Positions 43,376 to 52,765 of a DNA stretch of 64,000 nt are shown piece by piece; the stretch's first letter is position 1; each line of letters starts with the position of its first letter. This stretch comes from Symbiodinium microadriaticum (lineage: Eukaryota > Sar > Dinophyceae > Suessiales > Symbiodiniaceae). The stretch is from the NCBI GenBank assembly GCA_001939145.1, contig LSRX01000538.1, forward strand, positions 65,427-129,426, in the 5' to 3' direction. The notes beneath the pieces are model-generated. The model saw only the letters and a list, made by a program, of their open reading frames with translations, was not told where the DNA came from and did no database searches. The translations under genes were made by a program, and so were the position numbers.

Positions 43376-43595
43376 ATGAATGTGTATAAATATGCATCTA
43401 TATGTATATACACATTAATCAAATAACTAAATACATAAATACATATATATATATACACATAAGCATATATATATATATATACATACATGTATAGACTGAG
43501 TGTATGTATATATGCAATGTCTAAGTGTGTGTGTATATAGATATGTATATATATATATATATATACATGTGTAAGTGTACATATACAGATACAAC

Positions 43596-43634
<39 letters not shown>

Positions 43635-43710
43635 TTATTTATTTATTTATGTATATATTATATGTATATTTATACTTATATACACACACACACACATTAC
43701 CTGGACATTA
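43376..43710. repeat. AT-rich simple repeats
   Basis: A GAATGAAT tract at 43356-43382 followed by long (TA)n, (ATGT)n, (TTTA)n and (CA)n tracts. Very unlike the surrounding GC-rich sequence. No gene. Confidence 0.9.
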
Positions 43711-45660
43711 AATACTCTCAAGCATTTGGAATGAGTGGCCTATCATGACCTGCCCTGCTTCGCATTACTCCGTTTAGCCCTGACAAACGCCACAATCGCA
43801 ATTGCTACCTTGCCTTTGCTGCAAGTTCGAACACCAGCACGGAAGCAGCTCAGAACCTGACCTCACCAGAGTCACCTGCAGCGCATCTATGAAGGACTTC
43901 GATCGTGTGAAATCAGATGTTCTGCTGTAGGCAAATGATAGGCCGTGACGCTCGCGCATGCGAATCCTGACAGTCTACCAACCATGCCACAGTGACTCTG
44001 GTAGCTCAGAGGAAGCTTCTTGTCGCTTCCCACGGCTGGCACATCAGCCTCGCGGCGTGACATGGTTCACGCATGTTCACGTCAAGGACGTGTGGTAAGC
44101 CGTTTAGAAAGCTGAGGTTGTCAACCACCTCTGTAGCAATGGAGTGCAGCATGCGATTGACCTCCTCGCAACCTGAGCTCGCCAAAACCAAGTCGCATTT
44201 TACTCACAGGGACTCGACAACTTATGCCTGGCATATCTGTTTCCGGTGTCAACAGACCGTTTCTGCCGGAACTTAAATCGCTCTTTCAGTGCAGGCCTCA
44301 AAGGCGTTGCGCAGTGAATCTGGATTTAATCTAGAATCGAGATTCTAGGAGAACGAAGTGAGGTCGTTCTGGTTTGCATACTTTCAATTGTCATGTTGAA
44401 ACATGTTTCGAGAACAAACCACAGCTCATGTATAATCCAGATACCCAGATCCCGAGTAGACCACACCCCTAAACCTGGAATGGAACCATCGGCATTGCCT
44501 TTGCATATGACTCTGCGAAGGACAGACAGCTGTCTGACTTAATTCTGCAGAGGACGTTCCTGCATTTTCCAGTTTCGCCGTGCAGCAAACCCAAAACTAG
44601 GTTCGCAACCAGCATGACAAAATAGAGCCCAAACAGTCCACGCATTTCCATGCAGTGGCATCTCAGAAACTCAGGTTCGAACCGTCTGTCCGAAGTGTTT
44701 GTTCTGTCATCGGTCGCACCATGGGTTCTGCAGGAAAGCTGGGGCTTGATGCATTCTTAAATCGAGTGTCTGCAAGCTCGAAATCAGCACTGCCGTGAGC
44801 TTGCAATGCTGCTGACAGAGCAGCGGCCCTTGCTTTCGGTGGCCCCGGAAGAGGCAGTGGCCTGGCTTAAGGCCCTGCGCTTGAAGCACTTTCTCCTGGA
44901 AAACTTCTCAAAACCGGTGTTGTGTCAGTTTGTGATATCGCATGAAGGAGCAAAGACTTCCATGTCACAAAACGTGTGCGGACAGCCAGGCAGATCGAAG
45001 TAATAAACATGCAGTGATTGTAGCATGCAGTCCTCCAGCTCTTTCGCCTCCCGCGCTTTGGATTCCACTTCATATGTCCTTCACATCAGCGTTCCAAGAC
45101 ATTAAGATGTGTTGCGGGCGCAGCTGCCAGCTCAGAATTAGGGGACCAGTGACCAGAGCATGGGGCGGGCAAAGAGCTTTTTGTCCGACGGCTTCGGATA
45201 GCAGAGTGTTGGATGTCAATCGTGCCGGCCGCGATGATTTCGCAGCCTTGGTGCTTGCAGATTCTTCTGTCTGCGCTCGTGCTGAAAACTGCTGGCATAC
45301 CCTTTGTCAGGCTCACGCCCGTCCCAAAGCTCCAGGACGAGGGCTTGGCGCCGACCCATAACCGGGCTGACCTTGCCATGCCTACGAATCAGGACAAGTT
45401 GTCGATGCTGGTTTCATGAATACTAACCTGTCGCTACTGTGTCAGGTACAGTGGAGGCATACTCAGGACACTGGATGTTGTTCTACTCTGCAGTGGCGCA
45501 AAGGCGGCAATCGAGTCCTTGACGTTGTGACGCTTCTCGGAGACGAACAAGACCTGCTCACTCACAACGACAGCGCAGATTTTTTGTATGTAGCATCCGC
45601 CAGACTCTAGCGTGAGAACGAAACTAGCATATTCAGTCTGAAGAAGTGTGGAATAAGATT
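43711..45660. other. Mostly non-coding, weak exon candidates
   Basis: A plus frame at 44806-45003 contains LSVAPEEAVAWLKALRLKHF, reminiscent of a SAM-domain helix but too short to call. A minus frame at 45086-45379 (KPSSWSFGTGVSLTKGMPAV) is protein-like. Neither has firm splice context. Confidence 0.3.
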
Positions 45661-45907
45661 ATGCAGTGTCGCGGCTCTGCTTGTCTATTGAGGGCCTGGC
45701 TGCGTCTCCAATGTCCAAGCAATGCTCCACCCGAGAATCTTCCACAAACGTACTGAAGATGCCGCCTTCAAAGCTGCTTTGCCTGCCAAAGCACAGCATA
45801 CTCAAGGCTGCAAACAGCGATGGGTGTTTTGGCTGGTGGCGGCGGCGGCAGAGATGCAGAAACCGATCTGAGCATCTCCCCCCCATACATAACATTGATT
45901 GTGCCAA
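45659..45907 (-). CDS. Possible exon, unknown
   Basis: The minus-strand frame ends GGIFSTFVEDSRVEHCLDIG then DAARPSIDKQSRDTA and a stop, good protein composition. A 133-codon plus-strand frame (45666-46067) overlaps it and cannot be excluded. Confidence 0.25.
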   Translation of the reverse strand: MAQSMLCMGGRCSDRFLHLCRRRHQPKHPSLFAALSMLCFGRQSSFEGGIFSTFVEDSRVEHCLDIGDAARPSIDKQSRDTA

Positions 45908-46086
45908 TGCCTTGACAGAAGGACGGATATGGTCAACAGGGAGCCATCATCCTTGGCTACGTCAGCGCAATCTAACGTCGCGATTTGATGTTGTGGGTGC
46001 GGGAGGGGGGCTAATACCGGCTAATATTTGGGAAAAGGGATGGCTTGATACGCGTTTGCTTGAGTGAGAGTGTGTGTGGGTGTGTG

Positions 46087-46237
46087 TGTATGGCTCTCGT
46101 CTATGAACTTACGGGAGTCACGTCCTAACCGATTTTCCAGCTGGGGAAACCAACACCCAAGATCACAAGCACCCGGGTCCTTCCCCCCACCACTCAGTCT
46201 GAGGGTTGTCTCAGCGGGGGTGAGGATGTAGGTGAGT
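46087..46237. repeat. Dispersed repeat, copy A
   Basis: The first 92 bp match 46896-46988 at roughly 83% by eye (shared words GGGAGTCACGTCC, CCAACACCCA, GATCACA). The last 70 bp match 52645-52703 (GGGTCCTTCCCCCC, GGTTGTCTCAGCGGGGGT, GATGTAGGTG). Copy A therefore joins both halves and is the longest copy. A GT-rich microsatellite (46064-46091) precedes it. Confidence 0.8.
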
Positions 46238-46239
46238 GA

Positions 46240-47170
46240 CCTGCTTTGTTGCTCAGCGGTCACGGCACCACGGTGGCCTCGATCCCCAATTTGGGATCCG
46301 TTCTTGAATACCCCGCAAGGGGTCTTTTCTCTGTCTCCGTCCCATTATGTCCCGTTCATTCTCGTTCAGCTATAAGAGTGCTATGAGGTTTTCAGTCACC
46401 TGATCAGAGACGCAAAGCCTCTTCTTTTCGCTTTATGGAACCCTCGACCCCCACCTTCGGGTACGTGTGGGAGACACGTCAGCAATGCATGTGCTGCTAA
46501 AACGACTAAAGTGCTCGGTGTGCGCCACTCCCTCGTTATTCTGTCGTGCCTCATTATTCGATGACTCTTCTACTCTGCAGAGCTCTCCAGGCTTCGTGCT
46601 GCACAGATCGGCATACGCATCTGACATGGTAAAGGTCTAATGCACTAGGCCCTGCAAATGCAAATGGTTGGACTTGCGTCTAGATCAGTAAAGTTTTTCA
46701 CCGGCAAAAGCCTGTAGCTGTGCTGCTAATGCTTCGCCTACATTTCCGGTGTGTTTTACTACCGCTGTCTTTCTGTTCGCAACTTGTCACCCTCTCCTTT
46801 CAGTCGTGCCCCTGTATTCATGACGGTTGTATAGGTGCACAACTTTCGAGATGGCCTGCGGCCACAAAGCGCCCCGCTACAGGGCTCTGACAGAATGTAT
46901 GGTTCTCGTTCATGAACTTAAGGGAGTCACGTCCCAACAGATTGTCCAGCAGAGGAAGCCAACACCCAGGATCACACGTACTGGGGTTATGGATACTGCG
47001 AGGCGGCCTGAAGTTACACAAACAATAAATTGCGCCAAAAATGGTGGAGCAATTATTTTCCTAAGGTTGGCGGTCCTCGGTCTCGCTTGGTAACGTTGGC
47101 TTTACTTTTTTGGCCTTCGAATACTATGCCTTGCAGCATTTGCTACTCTTTTGCATCAAGCTCTTAGGGA
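46240..47170. other. Non-coding stretch apart from repeat copy B
   Basis: Short frames only on both strands, no RNA gene or further repeat recognised. Confidence 0.4.
46896..46988. repeat. Dispersed repeat, copy B (left half)
   Basis: Matches 46087-46178 with substitutions only, no obvious indels. On the minus strand the two copies share the peptide pattern CDxGCWxPxLxNxLGRDSxKF, so the substitutions partly preserve amino acids. No terminal inverted repeats were seen. Confidence 0.8.
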
Positions 47171-47770
47171 ATTGCAATTAGCAGAGCGGCGTTTTGCCGC
47201 AGGCTCGTCGGGAACTGCAATTTGCAATTCCCGAGTTCTGCCGTAAGCCATCGGGGAATTGCCATTTGCAGGTTGGCGTTTTTGCCGCAAGCTTGTGGGG
47301 TTTTGTTTTTTTGCAGGATCGCGTTTTGCCGCAAGCTATTGGGGTATTGTAATTTGCAGGATGGCGTTTTGCCGCAAGCTATTGGGGAATGGCAATTTAC
47401 AAGGTGATGGTTTGCCACAAGCTATTGGGGAACTGTAATGTACACGGTGGCGCTTTGCCGCAAGCTATTGGGGAATTACAATTTGCAGGGTGACGGTTTG
47501 CCGCAAGCTATTGGGGAACTGTAATGTGCACGATGGCGTTTTGCCGCAAGCTATTGGGAAATAGAATTTTTTGCTGCAAGCTATTGGGGAACTGTAATGT
47601 GCATGGTGGCGTTTTGCCGCAAGCTATTGGGGAACTGCAATTTGCAGCGTGACGGTTTGCCGCAAGCTGTAATGTGCACGGTGGCGTTTTGCCGCAAGCT
47701 ATTGGGGAATTGCAATTTGCAGGCTGACATTTTGCCGCAAGCTAGTGTTGGCGAATTGTCATTTGCAGTG
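47170..47770. repeat. 43-bp minisatellite, about 14 copies
   Basis: Unit of about 43 bp with the anchor TTTTGCCGCAAGCTATTGGG followed by GAATTGCAATTTGCAG and GGTGGCG variants. Two subtypes alternate: one with CAATTTGCAG, one with TAATGTGCAC. One unit (about 47541-47580) and one near 47656 are shortened. The first unit contains a near-palindrome (47211-47233). Confidence 0.95.
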
Positions 47771-47773
47771 TTT

Positions 47774-47850
47774 TCTCTCTCTCTCTCTCTTTGCTTTGCT
47801 TTGCTTTGGGGTTAGGACTACGGGTCACCCCGCAGCCCGCGCGTTAGCGC
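47774..47850 (-). repeat. Hairpin + (AAAGC)n + (GA)n module, copy 2
   Basis: On the minus strand: GCGC-4 nt-GCGC hairpin (about 47839-47850), a weaker G/C-rich hairpin, the pentamers AAAGC x3 (about 47791-47808) and (GA)n to 47774. Same order as at 5783-5875. It follows the stop codon of the 47885-48433 ORF by about 35 bp and borders the minisatellite. Confidence 0.8.
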
Positions 47851-47884
47851 ACCCCAAACGATAACAACGTGCCTCGCTTGGGGG

Positions 47885-48433
47885 TCACAGGTGAGAGTGC
47901 ATCCTACGGCGGCGGTGGCTCTCCTCACTTTCGCTGTTGTCTGGTTCCCCGCGGCTCAGTTCTTCTTGTTCTCGCTGTAGTCCCCAGGCCAGCTGGTCCC
48001 CCGTTTCTTCCACGAGGTGACCCCACGGGACGGTGTCTTGGTCGCTGTCGAACAGGTCCGGCGGTGTTGTCCCGCACCGTTGGTCGACTTCTGGAGGGGG
48101 TCGCCCGGCCTCCTTTTGGATCTTTTTGTTGATCCACATGTCAAGTGGGTCTGGTTCGTAGAGTAGAACCACCCCCTTGCGTGTCCTGAAGCCGGTCAAC
48201 TCTGCAAGAGGTCTGGTTGAGGTGCTCCCCCGACTTGTCGAGCTTGGTGCTTGCGGCTCTGCTCTCTGCTCCCCCTCTCTTGGAGGGGTTCCGGTACGGG
48301 CTCTTGGCGAAGTGGTAGCTTTCGAAGTAACCCCATGCAACCTGCATGCTGGATCTTTTCGGTCGTGAACTTCTCTCATGCCTATGGTGAAGGTTCCCGT
48401 CGCGTACCTGCAAAGTCTGCATGTCCCCACCAT
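47885..48433 (-). CDS. ORF of 182 aa following tandem SL relics; unknown
   Basis: ATG at 48433 in the context ACCATGG. The N-terminal part has Cys residues and a folded look (MVGTCRLCRYATGTFTIGMR), the middle is Pro/Arg/Ser rich, then LYEPDPLDMWINKKIQKEAG, and the C-terminus is acidic and ends SHRRRRMHSHL. The frame remains open upstream of the ATG to about 48490. The C-terminal SHRRRRxH also ends the 49620-51518 ORF, linking the two as a family. It is followed directly by the hairpin module. Confidence 0.45.
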   Translation of the reverse strand: MVGTCRLCRYATGTFTIGMREVHDRKDPACRLHGVTSKATTSPRARTGTPPREGEQRAEPQAPSSTSRGSTSTRPLAELTGFRTRKGVVLLYEPDPLDMWINKKIQKEAGRPPPEVDQRCGTTPPDLFDSDQDTVPWGHLVEETGDQLAWGLQREQEELSRGEPDNSESEESHRRRRMHSHL

Positions 48434-48828
48434 GGTGATCTTCACTATGTCGCTGCCGTTCCCCAAGTCACGGAACCTGAGCTGTGGTAGTCCCCCTCCC
48501 AGTGAGCGGGTAGGTCAGGAACGGCATTTGCGCAAAGGAAAAGGCCTGCGGGACGCAGAAGACTGTGCCCACCTCTGCCGTGACCAGGTCGCGTTCAAGG
48601 GTGTAAGTAAGTTTTAAGTAAGTATCACGGACTTCACTTTCACGGTTATGGCTCGTGTCCTACGGTCAACCTCGACAGGGCCACTGGAGCGGAACAGCGA
48701 CGGATATTGGACTCAAGCCTCCCTCCACCTGATGGCGCGTCCACCCAGTGGGAAAGCTGGGAACAACCCAGCTATCCCAAAGGGCCGTCCTCAGGTGCCC
48801 CCCAAAGGGAGCGGCAGGTTGACATGAG

Positions 48829-48864
48829 CTTGGAGCCAAAATGGCTTGAGCCAGGAATGGCTAC
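48829..48864 (-). other. Two tandem DinoSL relics
   Basis: Minus strand: GTAGCCATTCCTGGCTCAAG (48864-48845; one insertion and a substitution against the leader) directly followed by CCATTTTGGCTCCAAG (48844-48829; one inserted C). A full leader followed by a leader cut after its own GTAG is exactly what arises when an mRNA carrying an SL relic is trans-spliced again at the AG inside the relic and reinserted. This implies at least two rounds of retroposition. Confidence 0.9.
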
Positions 48865-48950
48865 TCTCTCTCTCTCTCTTGCTTGCTTGCTTGCTTGCTG
48901 GGCGTTTGGGGTGTGGGAGCGCCCACAGCCCCTGCGCGCAAGCGCTACGC
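48865..48950 (-). repeat. Hairpin + (AAGC)n + (GA)n module, copy 3
   Basis: Minus strand: GCGC hairpin (48936-48945), a strong hairpin GGGG(C)TGTGGG with loop of four (48908-48932, one bulged base), (AAGC) tetramers x5 (48880-48900) and (GA)n (48865-48879). The GA run touches the first DinoSL relic without any spacer. Confidence 0.85.
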
Positions 48951-49619
48951 CAACGTCCTGTGTCTTTGCAGTCGGTGTGACACTTAGGCAGGTCAGCACA
49001 ATCGGCAAGGCTACACGCAGTCCCCTAAACAAACAAACTCACTGCCCTAATGATGCCACACTCCCCGCCTGGTTCTTGCCGGTTGTGCTGAGCCCCTCAC
49101 GGTGCTGTGCTCCGCGCTTGCCCCCGGATATTACCGGGGGTTCAAGAAAGTTTCGGTGGGGTCCCCGTACTTTCCTTTGAAACCCCTCGCACAGTCCAAA
49201 ATGCATACCACCATACTGCAAACTGAGGCGCACACAGAGAAGTACTTTTACTGGGGTCCCCTAGCCTGTGTTTTCTGTTCGGTTTGTAGTTAGATTGCTT
49301 GTTGTGGCACAGGTCCCCTGGGTGAAGCAAAGGGGGACAGGAAAGTGACCATTAAGGGGAACATCACACACGGTTAGGTTCCTGTGCCTTTGGTGGTGTG
49401 CTGTGGCGGAGCAGGTGCCTGGGGTGAAGGAAGCAGCAGGGGAAGGGTAACAACAGCCATAGGGGTAGAACACACTGAGGCCCCTGCTCCCGTGGTGTAG
49501 GTTGAGCTGTTTTGTAGTCCCCTACCCTTCCTCTACGAGTGCGCACTTTGCAGCAGTCATGGAAAAAGCCCAGCAAAAACACCTGAGGTCCCATCCCCCG
49601 CACAGTCGTCAACACCAAC
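48951..49619 (-). other. Spacer / possible 3' UTR of the 632-aa ORF
   Basis: About 670 bp between the stop codon at 49620 and hairpin copy 3. It has only short frames. It is free of microsatellites and could be a 3' untranslated region. Confidence 0.4.
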
Positions 49620-51518
49620 TTAATCATCAGACATGACTGCGTGCAGGCGCCTGCGTCTGTGAGAGGCATTCACCTCCCCTGCACTGTCGTCCCCTACTCG
49701 CGGCTCAGTGGTTGTAGTAGGCACCGTTGTCGTCGCCTGGAGTCCCTCAGTAGTCGGTGCGGCGGTGCGGCGTCGCAGACTTTGCGCGGTGCTCCGTCTC
49801 CGTCGTTGGAGGCCAAACGCTTCGTCTTCAGTCTCTGTCCCCGGCATGTCCTCTGAGTCGAGGCTGCAGTCGTTGAGTTCGCGCCCCCTGCTTTGTCTGC
49901 TTTGCCTCCCCGCTGGTTGCCACAGTTCTTCGTCGTGGGTTGGCCGCGGCATGACCGACCCCTCCTCCGGTCCCCTCGTCGGCTCTGGAGGGTGCCATGG
50001 CACTGTGTCAGCCATGGAGCCACATGAATCCGTTGCCGAATCTGCCACTAGCTGTATGTCATGCCCCCATATCCCTCTCGTCCACGACTGCAGTTGGCCG
50101 AGGGCTTCCGCGGCCAGTGGTACTTGGTCTCCTACTAGTGTGGGCATGAGCTGTGCCACCAGCTGCTGGGCTCGTAAGATCATGTACGCTGAACTCTCCT
50201 GCTGTTGCTGATCCCTGCTCTGCTGCGGGAGTGTACTGGGCTGGTGATGCTCAAGGTGTTGCTGTTGTGAGCTTGCGGCTGTGTGGCTTTGTCCCAGTGT
50301 TTGCTGCTGCGGGAAGCGTTCCGCGGGCTGGTGATGCTCAAGGTGTGGATGTTGTGAGGCGGCTGTGTTGCTTTGCATCTGCTCCTGTGCTTTGCTTGCT
50401 GCGGCGTCGCCTGGCTCCGGCTCCGGCTGCTGCTGGGATGCCCCCGTTCTGCTGCGTTTGCGGGTAGGGCTTCCTGGGGGCTGTCCCCGCTGCTGCTGGG
50501 TGGGAGGCGTGGTTTCAGGGACTGTAGCTTCAAGCGTGTCTTGGCATGGGTTCCTTCCACCTGTCCACGCCACCCTGCTTGCTTGTCCCTCTTCAACGAG
50601 CTGGGCTACAGCCAGCATCTCCTCTTGTGTCTGCGTGCTCGGGGCCCCGAAGAGCGGGTGCTCAGTCGCGGGGGCTTGCTGTGGCTGCTGCTGTCCTGGT
50701 GTTGGCTGTCCCCGCTTCCGGTGGCTGCTGCTGCTTGTCATGCGTTCTGGCTCCTCACTGGCCCCGCTGTGCGGTGCCGCTGCTGCTGTCTTCCGGTTCG
50801 GCTCACTGGGGGTCGATTCCCCGCGTGGGTGTGAGGATGTGCGCTGCATGAGCTCCGTTCTGTCATGCTCCTCACGCCGCTCTCCTCCATCTTCGCTAGC
50901 CCAGGCTCTCTCGCTGCGGTTGCCGGAGCTGGTGCTGCTGCTGGGGGGGTGTGGCGGTGCTGCCTTGTGGGGGGTGCTGTCCCCGCTGCGGTGTCCCCTG
51001 GCCTGGCTGCTGCTGGCGTTGGGCTGCGGTGTCTGGGGGTTCTCCCCGTCGTATACTTGCTGCGACGGGAGGAGTATGTGGTTGTGGTGCGAGACTTCGG
51101 TCCCCTCAGGCATCACCGTGGTTGTCCACGCTGCGACGTCACCAGGGTAACGCTCAAACAGGGTCCAACCATCCTCTTCCCATATGATGAGGAAGGAGTC
51201 CCCTCTGTGCAGCTCCACTTCCCCGGGGATGTCTGGCTCCCCGTGCGCTCTTCTTCTCGTCTGGTCCACTTGTATGAGCCACGCAGCTGGCAGGAGCGAG
51301 CTAGTCAATCCCCACCTTTGCCTGCTGGCAAGCGACACGTCCCCTAGGGGTGTTGCAACGAGCCCCGCGCCCACAGGGAACCATTGCTCGTGTCTCGTTG
51401 GCCCCGGCGCATAGAGCACTTGTGGGTAGATGCCTTGGGCCAAAAAGGGCTCCGCGTCGGGTGAGGTCGACAAGATCCGAAGGTCCCATCTTCCGCTGCC
51501 GCGGTAAAGGCACAACAT
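49620..51518 (-). CDS. 632-aa Gln/Pro/Ser-rich ORF with a folded N-terminal domain; unknown
   Basis: ATG at 51518, the longest ORF of the window. Residues 1-150 have a balanced, beta-rich look (QGIYPQVLYAPGPTRHEQWF; SFLIIWEEDGWTLFERYPGD) and may be a domain. Residues 150-450 are disordered, rich in Gln, Pro, Ser and Thr with the repeated unit TAASxxxHLEHHQP (two copies, about 25 residues apart). A helical patch follows (ILRAQQLVAQLMPTLVG), then a basic/acidic tail ending SHRRRRLHAVMSDD. No family recognised; the style matches the 2300-5740 block. A retroelement ORF1/gag-like protein or a retroposed host gene are both possible. Confidence 0.55.
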   Translation of the reverse strand: MLCLYRGSGRWDLRILSTSPDAEPFLAQGIYPQVLYAPGPTRHEQWFPVGAGLVATPLGDVSLASRQRWGLTSSLLPAAWLIQVDQTRRRAHGEPDIPGEVELHRGDSFLIIWEEDGWTLFERYPGDVAAWTTTVMPEGTEVSHHNHILLPSQQVYDGENPQTPQPNASSSQARGHRSGDSTPHKAAPPHPPSSSTSSGNRSERAWASEDGGERREEHDRTELMQRTSSHPRGESTPSEPNRKTAAAAPHSGASEEPERMTSSSSHRKRGQPTPGQQQPQQAPATEHPLFGAPSTQTQEEMLAVAQLVEEGQASRVAWTGGRNPCQDTLEATVPETTPPTQQQRGQPPGSPTRKRSRTGASQQQPEPEPGDAAASKAQEQMQSNTAASQHPHLEHHQPAERFPQQQTLGQSHTAASSQQQHLEHHQPSTLPQQSRDQQQQESSAYMILRAQQLVAQLMPTLVGDQVPLAAEALGQLQSWTRGIWGHDIQLVADSATDSCGSMADTVPWHPPEPTRGPEEGSVMPRPTHDEELWQPAGRQSRQSRGRELNDCSLDSEDMPGTETEDEAFGLQRRRRSTAQSLRRRTAAPTTEGLQATTTVPTTTTEPRVGDDSAGEVNASHRRRRLHAVMSDD

Positions 51519-51548
51519 CTGCGAGTAGGCCTGGAGTGGGAGTGAGGG

Positions 51549-51583
51549 TCTCTCTCTCTCTCTCTCTCGCTCCCTCTCTCTCT
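51549..51583. repeat. (CT)n/(GA)n tract upstream of the 632-aa ORF
   Basis: CT run interrupted once (CGCTCC). On the minus strand it lies 31 bp upstream of the ATG at 51518, comparable to the GA tract before the 5740 ORF. No hairpin is seen next to it. Confidence 0.9.
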
Positions 51584-51669
51584 ACTACTTCCCTCTTAGA
51601 TGAAATGGAAGCTCCGGCTCGCGAAGCCAGACAGCTCGCCATCGCAAGAAACAGACAAATAGAAGACAA

Positions 51670-51765
51670 CTGTTTAGGGGTTTAGGGTTTAATTACGGAC
51701 ACGGGGTTGAGGATGGTTTCGGGCAGGTTTAGGATTTTACGTGTTCGGTCTTCAGGGTTGGGTGG
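51670..51765 (-). repeat. Short TTTAGGG telomere-like tract
   Basis: GTTTAGGGGTTTAGGGTTTA at 51673-51692 followed by degenerate GGGTTG/GGTTTAGG words. Orientation is opposite to the array at 42.9-43.3 kb. Confidence 0.8.
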
Positions 51766-52640
51766 GTTTGGCTTCACCAGGAGTCTCGCAAAGCCCTCTG
51801 CAGTTTTTTTGTATGGCCGCCAGTTTGCATGCAGCCTCCAGCAGCAAGTGCACGACTTCATCGCACCCATTCACAGAAACTGCTTTCAAGTCAGCCCTGA
51901 AGTCCACAGCAACTCTCCCTCGAAACCCCGCTGTTTTTGCGACCTTTTTTGGTGCCGCCAGGAGACGAACGCTTTTCGACTCTCGGGGTGGTTCGGTGGC
52001 TTTGAGGTTGCAAGTTGTCGGCTTTCAGGGCTCTTACCGTGGTTCTTTTCGTAGGTTTGGGGACTGTGTGGCCTTGCGAGTTGTAAGGTCGGCAAACTTT
52101 ATTCGGGACCTCGGAAGAGGCCGGCAGCTTCTTCGAGTCCAGCGAGGTCAGCTACATCTCATCTTGGAGCACACGTTCGCGAGCGCCGCAAGCGTAGATG
52201 CCCCAGGGGACCGCCAACGTTACCAAGGGGGTTACGGGGACCGTCAACCTTAGGAAAAAAATTACGGGCCTCCAAAAATGTGAACAAAAATGTGCACGAG
52301 CCAAAAATGTGATTTTGGAAGGTGGAAAAAATCGACCTGAACTGTGCCAGAAATGTGCATGGATATGTGCACCAAATATGAGATTCTGGCAGACATGTAA
52401 CAAAAATGCACAAACAATGCGAACAAAATGTGGTCTGAACTGTGCCAACACATATGGCTGGTCTAACAGCCACTATAGCCTGTCTAGTTTTTTTACTATG
52501 TATGTATTTTGGGTGCTTTCTTGTGACATTATTTTCACGTGCTTGGTTTCGCATTGCATCCACATATTTTGGACTGGATACTTTCGTTTTGCATTCAGAT
52601 TTATTTTTCCTGGTTCCCGGATTCTTGTAGAAGTTCAGAG
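51766..52640. other. Non-coding stretch
   Basis: Frames of 60-170 codons occur on both strands, none protein-like. From 52260 to 52450 the words AAAAATGTG and TGTGC recur (CCAAAAATGTGAACAAAAAT), giving a loose tandem repeat that explains the open frames. Confidence 0.4.
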
Positions 52641-52644
52641 CCAT

Positions 52645-52703
52645 AATACTGGGGTCCTTCCCCCCCACTCCGGGTTGTCTCAGCGGGGGTTGGGGATGTA
52701 GGT
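52645..52703. repeat. Dispersed repeat, copy C (right half)
   Basis: Matches the right half of copy A (46165-46237): GGGTCCTTCCCCCC, CCGGGTTGTCTCAGCGGGGG, GATGTAGGTG, with a short deletion. Confidence 0.8.
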
Positions 52704-52765
52704 GTTGTTGCTGGCAGAGTTTGTTCGGGACTACCTGAATCCAGCCGTGAGAACGCCCAACTTGA

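Noticed and set aside
44806-45003. SAM-domain protein on the plus strand
   Set aside because: Only one helix-like segment (AVAWLKALRLKHF) resembles the family and no flanking exon was found.
47222-47815. Short ORFs on both strands in the 43-bp minisatellite
   Set aside because: They arise from the repeated unit and have no start context or homology.
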